This document shows, in pieces, positions 19,714-26,301 of a stretch of DNA of 26,301 bases. Every line of letters starts with the position of its first letter. Positions within the stretch are counted from its first letter, which is position 1. This DNA is from a virus. The stretch is taken from positions 1 to 26,301 of IMG/VR virus record IMGVR_UViG_3300009068_003100; one strand, given 5' to 3'. A program made the translations under genes and the position numbers. The notes beneath the pieces are model-generated. The model had not been told where the DNA came from. It saw nothing but the letters and a program-made list of their open reading frames with translations, and searched no databases.

Positions 19714-21516
19714 ATGGCTGAAGATAAATCAGGTAATAATTATTGGTCGACGGAAAAAGTTGGTACTCTTATCTATAATGCAGAAGAGCATGGGATAGAC
19801 TATAAAGATGTGGACAATCCGTTTCACGAGAATGATCCTGAGCTTAGAAAGGGTAATATTCTTTTTGAATATACCGAATGGGAATTAGAGGAAATGCAAA
19901 GATGTGCCGCTGATGTTGTTTATTTTGCTAACAAGTATTGTCACGTTATGACTGATGAGGGCATTAGACAAATACAGCTCAGAGATTATCAAATACAAAT
20001 TCTAAATCAATATCAGTTCCACAGGAAAAATGTTTTTGTTTCTCCTAGACAATCTGGTAAAACTATTACATCATCTATATTTCTTCTTTGGTTCCTACTA
20101 TTTAACTACGAGAAAAATGCCATGATTATGGCAAATATCGGGGATACAGCTGCAGAGTTAATGGATAAGATCAAAGTTATTATGAAAGGACTACCTTTCT
20201 TCTTAAAGCCTGGTCTAATCGTTTATAATGTGATGACCATGAAGTTTGATAACGGATGTAGAATAATGGCTAAGACGACGACTAAAACATCGTCTATCGG
20301 TTATACAATCCATATGTTATACATGGATGAGTTCGCTCACATTAATCCTAACTTCATTAATCAATTCTTCAAATCGGTTTATCCCACAATATCCTCATCA
20401 CAGATTGCAAGGGTTATTATTACATCGACCCCAAATGGGATGAATAAATTCTGGGAATTGTATAAAGGCGCAATTGATGGGGAGAATGAATTTAACCCAA
20501 TTAGAGTTGAATGGTGGCAGATTCCCAATAGAGATGAGGAATGGAAGAAAAAGGAGATAGCAGCATTAGGATCAGAAGAAGACTTCAATCAAGAATACGG
20601 GTGTCAATTTCTTTCTTCATCTAGGTTACTATTAGATTCGCCGACGCTTAAAAGATTAAAAACAAACGAAGAGAGTTTTGTTTTTCACGAGCTATCTTCT
20701 TTTGAGATGAGTCCTATAGATTATACAAGTCTAGTGTGGCATCCTAAATTCGATCCCGCTTCAATATTTGAAAAGGATGCTCAAAAATTTTATATCTCTA
20801 TAGATACAGCAGGTGGAGGTGGAGGTGACTTTTCTGTAGTTAATATTTTTAAAGTTACTCCTATGCCAACCACCAGCATAAAGAATAAAAAATTCTTCGA
20901 GGATGAAAGTGACTTCTTCTGTTTACTTCAGGTAGGCATTTATAGATCTAATACTGTTCAAATAGACGAGCTTAAAGCATTTGTTGAAATCTTAGTACTT
21001 CATATATTAGGGGAAGAAAATACAAGGATCGTATTGGAGATGGATTATAAAGGTGAATTACTAATGAGTAAATTACTTGATGGTGAAGATTTTTATGATG
21101 AGATGTTTGTTTACACTAAACATTCAGAGGCTACATCTAAATTAAGACCAGGGGTAAAGCTTACGGTAAGAAATAAAGAAAAATTCTGCTACGATCTTAA
21201 AATAAACACAAGATCATATAAAATAATCCCTTCAGAAAAAAATACGATCCATGAATTAACGAATTTTGGTATAAACTCTAATGGAAGTTTCTCTAGCCAA
21301 ATAGGTAAGGATGATATAGCAATGACACTAGTTAATCTCAACTGTGTATTCGACAATGGGGATTTTCAAGAAACAGTATCAGAACTATATGATGTTATTC
21401 CTGAAAAATTTAGAAATCTTATAGAGGAAAGACTAAACGATTCAGTAGAAGAGATACAAAATAGAAATAATGAGATGTCAAACTATACTTTCTTGAATGG
21501 CCTCCTTGATTCCTAA
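19714..21516 (+). CDS. 17: Large terminase subunit (gp17)
   Basis: The 600-residue protein is nearly the length of T4 gp17 (610). The ATPase domain has Walker A SPRQSGKT (110-117), Walker B MLYMDEF (201-207) and coupling motif ITSTPNG (236-242). The RNase H-like nuclease starts at YISIDTAGGGGGDFS, with predicted metal-binding D364. LEMDYKG and GKDDIAMTLV supply the other acidic residues (T4 D458 and D542 equivalents). It packages DNA into proheads and cuts the concatemer. It follows the gp16-like gene by ten bases and precedes the sheath gene, as in T4. Confidence 0.95.
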   Translation: MAEDKSGNNYWSTEKVGTLIYNAEEHGIDYKDVDNPFHENDPELRKGNILFEYTEWELEEMQRCAADVVYFANKYCHVMTDEGIRQIQLRDYQIQILNQYQFHRKNVFVSPRQSGKTITSSIFLLWFLLFNYEKNAMIMANIGDTAAELMDKIKVIMKGLPFFLKPGLIVYNVMTMKFDNGCRIMAKTTTKTSSIGYTIHMLYMDEFAHINPNFINQFFKSVYPTISSSQIARVIITSTPNGMNKFWELYKGAIDGENEFNPIRVEWWQIPNRDEEWKKKEIAALGSEEDFNQEYGCQFLSSSRLLLDSPTLKRLKTNEESFVFHELSSFEMSPIDYTSLVWHPKFDPASIFEKDAQKFYISIDTAGGGGGDFSVVNIFKVTPMPTTSIKNKKFFEDESDFFCLLQVGIYRSNTVQIDELKAFVEILVLHILGEENTRIVLEMDYKGELLMSKLLDGEDFYDEMFVYTKHSEATSKLRPGVKLTVRNKEKFCYDLKINTRSYKIIPSEKNTIHELTNFGINSNGSFSSQIGKDDIAMTLVNLNCVFDNGDFQETVSELYDVIPEKFRNLIEERLNDSVEEIQNRNNEMSNYTFLNGLLDS

Positions 21517-21551
21517 AGAAAGAATGATATATACATAGAAAAAGAAGTCTA

Positions 21552-21567
21552 AAGAAGCGAACTTCTT
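21552..21567 (+). promoter_or_regulatory. Leader hairpin before sheath gene
   Basis: AAGAAG pairs with CTTCTT around loop CGAA, in the 78-base gap before the sheath start and directly upstream of TATATAAAA. It may stabilise the mRNA or belong to the promoter region. Confidence 0.35.
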
Positions 21568-21570
21568 CGA

Positions 21571-21579
21571 TATATAAAA
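21571..21579 (+). promoter_or_regulatory. TATATAAAA putative late promoter element for sheath
   Basis: The element lies 15 bases before ATG 21595, with upstream CTTCG matching the element at 15112-15127. Spacing is compatible with a short-leader late transcript. Confidence 0.4.
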
Positions 21580-21594
21580 AAATAAAAATTAGAG

Positions 21595-24500
21595 ATGGCC
21601 AAACAAGTTAAACTTGACTTATCACAATTCAAAGCATCTGGTGTTTACACTTTGGAGTTTGATGCTTCGGAAAATATTATAATCAATCCACAAACAATTC
21701 GTTTGGTTGTTGGTTATTCTAATATTGGACCTTTTAATACTCCAGTATACTGCCCGGACATCACAACTTTTCAAGCAGTTTTTGGAGGAATTGATAAAAC
21801 CTTAGAGAAAAAAGGATCTTTTTTCCACAGATCTGTACTAACATGTTTAGGAAGTGGACCTGTATTTGCATTAAATCTTAGAATACTTAATAATACAGTA
21901 GATGTAAACGGAGATCCTGATTTTGCTGCTGGTGCTGATGTTGCTAGATATCGTGCATTATCTGTTGATACGGAAGAGCAAAATGGTAATAATGCAACAG
22001 GAGGATATTCAGATCCATTAACAAAACAAGACAAATTAGTATCTTCTTATTACAACAAGGAGAAATTCTGGTTCCCTGATACTAATTATTTCTTAGCAAC
22101 TGAAGATACATCAGGATCAAAACCAGATTCTAGAAAGCTATTTAGCTTAGTTAATATAGGACAAAATCCTGTAAGTGTTATTGTTAGAAAATCTCTTGAC
22201 TCACCTTTCCCTTTAAAAGGATTCGATATTACTGCTAGAGAATATTTTGGAGCAGATAACGTGCCTTCTTTCATGAATCAGTACGATTATCTTTCTGATT
22301 GGTTTATTGATGTAATTGCAATTAGCGGTAACTGGACAGATTACCAAGCTTTAGCAAATGACCCAGTTTACAGTGCATATTTCACTTCAAAAGGATTCAT
22401 TAAGGCACAAATTGATAACTTCTTAGCACAAGACGGAATTAATATCGTTACAACAGTAACTGGTACACTTATTCCTAACTTCGTAGATCAAAACGGTACT
22501 CTTAGATACATTCAGACATTGATTAATAACCAAGCTCAAACAACTGGTATCTTCTGTGCAGTTAACGAAGAAGCTTTAGATGATTTAGAAAACAACTCTT
22601 CAGTAATTGACTTAGTTGGTCACCACTTAGTTGACGAGATTGGACCGGATGCAGATATCACAACAAATCCTAAGAATCTTAATTTCTTATCGTATAGCCA
22701 AAATCTATTTGCAGATTTCACATATTATAAGAACATTGCAGGATCTACTGGAGGTACAGAGATTACAGATACTGGAGTTTCTCCTTCTACTGGATTTGAT
22801 ATCTTACCAGAAACAGGAACTTTAGCAGAAGATACATTATTTAATGCTACTGGAGATGCTGGTATACCTACAACTCTATGGGACACTTACAATGCTTCTA
22901 ATAGAGATGGCGGAGCTATTTATATCGATACATTATTTACTAACTCTGTAAATCATGACGCTCAGATTACTACATTAAGCTCATTTGTTACTACTGATAA
23001 TGATGCTCCTGGAGCTAGATGGGTACTTGGTAAAGTTACATCTAACCTACCAACTCCTGGATATTTAGGATTCTATGCTGGAGATCTTGTTAAATTAAAA
23101 GTAGTAGAAGCTAAAACAATAACTAATTCAACATTACCTGTAGGACAAAGAACACAAATAAGATTAAGATTATCACATCCTCTTGTTGGTTCTACTGCAT
23201 CTATAACATACGTTGAGCCTTGGTACGAAACAAACAAAAGTACATTAGATGCTTACCAAATTGGTAGTCCTGACTACTTTGATAATGATGACGTTTTCTT
23301 CTCACCTGATATTCCAATAGGAACTGATAGCTATTTAGCTTACGAAAACTCCGCAATGTACAGAGACTGGGTAAAAGGTAATATCAGCGATGGTGATATT
23401 GATTGGAAAGATGATACAGGATCACTTCTTCAATATCTTAAGTTTGAAAATAACGTTGATAGAGACGGATTTAATATCCTAGTATGCAGAGCGTATGCTG
23501 ATGATACATTTACAACACCAGAAGTTATTGCAACTTGGAACACAACTTATGTTAGTTCGCTTCCTATAGGTACAAACTTAACAACAGGTTTAAGCTTTAA
23601 TGTCGTTTCAACTAACGGTAATCTTAGCGATTATGTTGATATTATTACTCAGTTAGCACCTAACATTATTGAAATGACAGTTGCTGAGGCTAATTCATCG
23701 GGTATTAAAGTAGGAGATCTATTAGTTTCTACTGACACTCAGACTTATGATAATCCGTTAACTGAAAATTTACAGTCTAGACTAACAAGAGTACTTGAAG
23801 TTAAAACTGTAGCTTCTGCTTCTTCACCTGGAGTTTATACAATCCAAGTTAAGACAGAAAGACCTATTCAGCTTTATCCTGGTACAACCACAAGAGTATG
23901 GAAGTTCAAATCTGTACAAGAGTTTGTTACATCATTCAACTTTACGTATCTACCAGGAGCAGCTATTAAAGCAGCTTCAGTTCCAAATGGAACAGATGTA
24001 AGAATGAATGCTATTTTAGATGTACTTTACAATACTAACTTAGCTAGAACTCTTGCAGACACTGACGTTATTACATTCAGATATGTGGTAGATACATTTG
24101 ACGGAGGTATTCAACCAAACTGTAAATACCAACTTACAAGACTTGCTAAGAACAGACAAAAATGTATGGCAATCTGTAACGTACCCTCAATGCAGAAATT
24201 CTCAGAATCACAAGATCCTAGATTTACTTCTGCACCTACTGCAACAGATCCAGCACCAATTTTACAAGCTAGATATATCGCAGACGGAGGTAATTTAAGT
24301 TTAAATCCTTCATTCACATTCTCTCTTCCTGACGAAGATCAAGGAGCTAAATTCTCTGGATTCTTCTCTCCGTTCTTAACGATTAGAGATAACGGTAAAA
24401 ACTTAAACGTTCCACCAGCACCATACGTATCTAATAACTTCATCCGTAAGTTTATCACAGGTGAACCTTATTCAATCGTAGCAGGTGTTAAAAGAGGTAT

Positions 24501-24996
24501 TATTTCAGCTGGTAACTTAGTTGGACTTGAGTATGACTTCGATCTTCAAGATAGAGAATACTTAGAGCCATTTGGTATCAACCCAATCATCCGTAAAAGA
24601 GGAGTTGGTGTAGTTATCTACGGTAACCAAACAAGCTACCAAAGAACTAACTCAGCATTTAATAACTTACACGTTAGAGATTTATTAATCACAGTAGAAT
24701 CTGCAATTGAAGAGATCTTAGCAAACTACGTTTTCGATTTCAACGAAGATTCAGTAAGACTTGAGATTAAAACTTTAGTAGACAACTACTTAACTGGAGT
24801 AAGATCAGTAGGAGGTATTTATAACTACTTAACTATTATGGACTCTTCGAACAATACTCCTGCAATCATCGATCAAAATATCGGTATCATCGACGTTATT
24901 ATCGAGCCTGCAAGAGGAATTCATAAGTTTATTAATAGAATGACAGTTACTAGAACAGGTGGTATTGCTTCTGGAGGATTTATCCAATTTAGTTAA
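21595..24996 (+). CDS. 18: Tail sheath protein (gp18), unusually large
   Basis: The product is 1133 residues, against 659 for T4 gp18. The N-terminal 110 residues have the sheath pattern (IRLVVGYSNIGPFNTPVYCPD, then TFQAVFGG). The C-terminal region carries the conserved core: NNFIRKFITGEPYSIVAG, LEYDFDLQDREYLEPFGIN, GVGVVIYGNQTSYQRTN, NLHVRDLLITVESAIEEIL, and the terminal IDVIIEPARGIHKFINRMTV. A large region between about 380 and 800 (Thr/Asp/Ser-rich, beta-like) has no counterpart I recognise and probably forms surface domains. It polymerises around the tube and contracts at infection. The gene is a high-expression candidate with its own leader hairpin and promoter-like element. Confidence 0.93.
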   Translation: MAKQVKLDLSQFKASGVYTLEFDASENIIINPQTIRLVVGYSNIGPFNTPVYCPDITTFQAVFGGIDKTLEKKGSFFHRSVLTCLGSGPVFALNLRILNNTVDVNGDPDFAAGADVARYRALSVDTEEQNGNNATGGYSDPLTKQDKLVSSYYNKEKFWFPDTNYFLATEDTSGSKPDSRKLFSLVNIGQNPVSVIVRKSLDSPFPLKGFDITAREYFGADNVPSFMNQYDYLSDWFIDVIAISGNWTDYQALANDPVYSAYFTSKGFIKAQIDNFLAQDGINIVTTVTGTLIPNFVDQNGTLRYIQTLINNQAQTTGIFCAVNEEALDDLENNSSVIDLVGHHLVDEIGPDADITTNPKNLNFLSYSQNLFADFTYYKNIAGSTGGTEITDTGVSPSTGFDILPETGTLAEDTLFNATGDAGIPTTLWDTYNASNRDGGAIYIDTLFTNSVNHDAQITTLSSFVTTDNDAPGARWVLGKVTSNLPTPGYLGFYAGDLVKLKVVEAKTITNSTLPVGQRTQIRLRLSHPLVGSTASITYVEPWYETNKSTLDAYQIGSPDYFDNDDVFFSPDIPIGTDSYLAYENSAMYRDWVKGNISDGDIDWKDDTGSLLQYLKFENNVDRDGFNILVCRAYADDTFTTPEVIATWNTTYVSSLPIGTNLTTGLSFNVVSTNGNLSDYVDIITQLAPNIIEMTVAEANSSGIKVGDLLVSTDTQTYDNPLTENLQSRLTRVLEVKTVASASSPGVYTIQVKTERPIQLYPGTTTRVWKFKSVQEFVTSFNFTYLPGAAIKAASVPNGTDVRMNAILDVLYNTNLARTLADTDVITFRYVVDTFDGGIQPNCKYQLTRLAKNRQKCMAICNVPSMQKFSESQDPRFTSAPTATDPAPILQARYIADGGNLSLNPSFTFSLPDEDQGAKFSGFFSPFLTIRDNGKNLNVPPAPYVSNNFIRKFITGEPYSIVAGVKRGIISAGNLVGLEYDFDLQDREYLEPFGINPIIRKRGVGVVIYGNQTSYQRTNSAFNNLHVRDLLITVESAIEEILANYVFDFNEDSVRLEIKTLVDNYLTGVRSVGGIYNYLTIMDSSNNTPAIIDQNIGIIDVIIEPARGIHKFINRMTVTRTGGIASGGFIQFS

Positions 24997-25025
24997 TAAA
25001 TTTGATGATCAAAAAGAATGTTAAA

Positions 25026-25034
25026 TATATAAAA
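25026..25034 (+). promoter_or_regulatory. TATATAAAA element before first tube gene
   Basis: TATATAAAATAAAAAC runs up to ATG 25042, matching the elements at 15119 and 21571. Confidence 0.3.
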
Positions 25035-25041
25035 TAAAAAC

Positions 25042-25614
25042 ATGGCAGGATTACCACACTATTCAAGTTCGAAGGCTTCTATTAACAAGTTCGAACCAGT
25101 TTTCCTCAACCAGTTTGAGGTTACTATAAGTCCACCTACAGGTGTGGCTATTCCGCAAGGAAATCCTGGAAGTAATAATATACTTTTAGAACAAGTAACT
25201 AGAGTTTCTGGATTACAGGTAGATCAAAACCCTGGAGAAATAACACAGCAATATAAATTTGCTAAAAGATATTACGCGGGAGCAGCTCCTCAAAGAACTG
25301 GTTTAGATTGTGATATAGAGTTTGAAGTCAACTTAAATGATGACAATTCAATGTATGTTTTTAAAGTACTTCGTCAGTGGTCAGATTTAATTTACAATCC
25401 TCTAACAGGTGCAATGGGATTAAAAGCAAACTATGCGGGTAATATCCTAATCAACGTCTTCAATAAACAAGGAGATGTTTATAGAAAGATTAACCTTAGA
25501 GATTGCTTTCCTAGTACACCTATTCCTGAGATGGCTTTAAATTACACTCAAACGTCTATTTACAAATTAAATGTTACTTGGGCAGTTGATTACTTTGATG
25601 ACGTATTTATATAA
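25042..25614 (+). CDS. 19: Tail tube protein (gp19), copy 1
   Basis: The 190-residue protein has a typical gp19-type pattern: an N-terminal NQFEVTISPP strand, a basic KFAKRYY loop, YVFKVLRQWSDLIYNPLTGAMG, INVFNKQGDVYRKINLRDCFP, and a C-terminal KLNVTWAVDYFDDVFI. It forms stacked hexamers inside the sheath. It follows the sheath gene as in T4 and precedes a paralogue by ten bases. It is somewhat longer than T4 gp19 (163). Confidence 0.92.
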   Translation: MAGLPHYSSSKASINKFEPVFLNQFEVTISPPTGVAIPQGNPGSNNILLEQVTRVSGLQVDQNPGEITQQYKFAKRYYAGAAPQRTGLDCDIEFEVNLNDDNSMYVFKVLRQWSDLIYNPLTGAMGLKANYAGNILINVFNKQGDVYRKINLRDCFPSTPIPEMALNYTQTSIYKLNVTWAVDYFDDVFI

Positions 25615-25624
25615 TTAAAAAGAA

Positions 25625-26203
25625 ATGGCAGGATTACCACATTTTAGCTCCTCAAAGGCAGCGGTTCAATTATACGAACCAGTTTATCTTAACCAGTTCG
25701 AGGTTATTATTCAACCTCCAGTTGGTGTAGGAAATCCGCAAGGAAACGGCGGAAGAACACTACTAGTAGAAAACGTTCTATCAGTAGCTGGTCTTGCGGT
25801 TGATAAAAACCCAGGAATAGCAGAACAAAGATACAAGTTCTCTAAAAGAAGATATGCAGCAGCAGCTGTTGATGATACTGGGGTAAAAGTTAGAATCGAT
25901 TTTGAAACCAACTTAGACGACAACAACAGTAACTACGTGTTCAAAACACTTAGACAATGGTCTGACTTAGTTTACAATCCTTTAACTGGTGCTACTGGTA
26001 TAAAATCTACCTATGCTGGAGGAACTTACATACTTGTCTCTATCTTCAATAAACAAGGAGATGTATTTAGAAGAGTTAAATTAGTTAATTGCTTCCCAGT
26101 AGATCAAATTAAAGCAATGGACTTAGATTACACAAACGGAACAACACCTTACAAAATATCACTATCATTTAGAGCAGACTATTTTGAAGATGTATTCAAT
26201 TAA
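25625..26203 (+). CDS. 19: Tail tube protein (gp19), copy 2
   Basis: The 192-residue protein aligns end to end with copy 1 and shares about half its residues by eye. Shared blocks include MAGLPH-SSSKA, LNQFEV, LRQWSDL-YNPLTGA, FNKQGDV and the DYF-DVF end. The first 17 bases of both genes are identical. Differences cluster in the loops (VDDTGVKVRIDFETN versus QRTGLDCDIEFEVN) and at YAGGTYILVS. One copy may form the tube and the other a terminal or minor ring, or both may co-assemble. The last gene before the terminator. Confidence 0.92.
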   Translation: MAGLPHFSSSKAAVQLYEPVYLNQFEVIIQPPVGVGNPQGNGGRTLLVENVLSVAGLAVDKNPGIAEQRYKFSKRRYAAAAVDDTGVKVRIDFETNLDDNNSNYVFKTLRQWSDLVYNPLTGATGIKSTYAGGTYILVSIFNKQGDVFRRVKLVNCFPVDQIKAMDLDYTNGTTPYKISLSFRADYFEDVFN

Positions 26204-26223
26204 TTCTTAGCATTTCTTAGCAT
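26204..26223 (+). repeat. Tandem 10-bp direct repeat
   Basis: TTCTTAGCAT occurs twice without a gap directly after the stop codon of the second tube gene, followed by the similar TTTCTTA. Confidence 0.8.
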
Positions 26224-26242
26224 TTTCTTAAAATAAATATAT

Positions 26243-26270
26243 AAATGGAGACCCTGAGTCTCCATTTTTT
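26243..26270 (+). terminator. Rho-independent terminator after the tube genes
   Basis: A 10-bp perfect stem, AAATGGAGAC/GTCTCCATTT, with loop CCTGA is followed by a T run. It ends the sheath-tube transcription unit. Confidence 0.9.
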
Positions 26271-26301
26271 ATTTTAATCGATTAGGAAACTTAACGATAA
26301 A

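Noticed and set aside
26245-26277. Tiny ORF beginning ATGGAGACC
   Set aside because: It coincides with the stem of the terminator and is only ten codons long.
1-26301. CRISPR array, integrase, insertion sequence or prophage attachment site
   Set aside because: I found no regularly spaced repeats, no transposase or integrase motifs and no duplicated tRNA ends, so there is no sign of lysogeny in this window.

Overview
The window is an AT-rich segment of a large T4-like (myovirus) phage genome. The markers are a UvsX recombinase, a gp41/DnaB-type helicase, the gp47/gp46 nuclease pair, gp16-like and gp17 terminase subunits, a very large gp18-type tail sheath and two gp19-type tail tube proteins. 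Start codons are preceded by A/T-rich tracts (TAAAAAT, TAATAAAA) and I see no consistent Shine-Dalgarno sequence. That is what I would expect for a phage of a Bacteroidota/Flavobacteriia host, but the host is an inference.

Layout. (1) 1-1398: a dense + strand tRNA array with 14 recognisable tRNAs (Trp partial, Arg, Cys, Ser, Ile, Val, Asn, Tyr, Ala, Gly, Met, His, Thr, Gln). A 45-residue basic ORF and two structured non-canonical RNA segments (about 611-696 and 945-1009) sit between them. Only Ile, Tyr and Thr carry an encoded CCA. (2) 1454-2889: a Vsr-like (PD-(D/E)XK) homing-endonuclease-like gene followed at once by an HNH endonuclease gene, closed by a terminator. (3) 2962-4865: two nucleotide-metabolism genes, an IMPDH/GMP-reductase-like enzyme and a thymidylate-synthase-family enzyme whose active site looks like a dCMP hydroxymethylase. 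(4) 4879-8120: a lytic transglycosylase, a lysine-rich small protein, a zinc-ribbon protein behind a structured leader, a minus-strand membrane-active protein resembling the pre-toxin region of polymorphic toxins, and a SET-domain protein. (5) 8173-9111: three small unknown genes. (6) 9122-15106: a tightly packed replication/recombination operon, uvsX - unknown - helicase 41 - unknown - 47 - 46. (7) 15129-26203: virion morphogenesis, comprising an unknown small protein, a gp15-like terminator, a convergent two-TM membrane protein, a large neck/adhesin-like protein, gp16-like and gp17 terminase, gp18 sheath and two gp19 tubes, ending in a strong terminator.

How it fits together: UvsX, gp41 and gp46/47 would run recombination-dependent replication. 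The nucleotide enzymes and tRNAs would supply modified precursors and translation capacity. The late block packages DNA and builds the contractile tail. The most interesting pattern I found is that the lytic transglycosylase and the pre-toxin-like protein both begin with a short peptide resembling the T4 capsid-targeting sequence, ending in L/I-x-E. They may therefore be packaged in the head, cleaved, and injected as a wall-plus-membrane entry pair. Second are the two unexplained structured RNAs inside the tRNA array.
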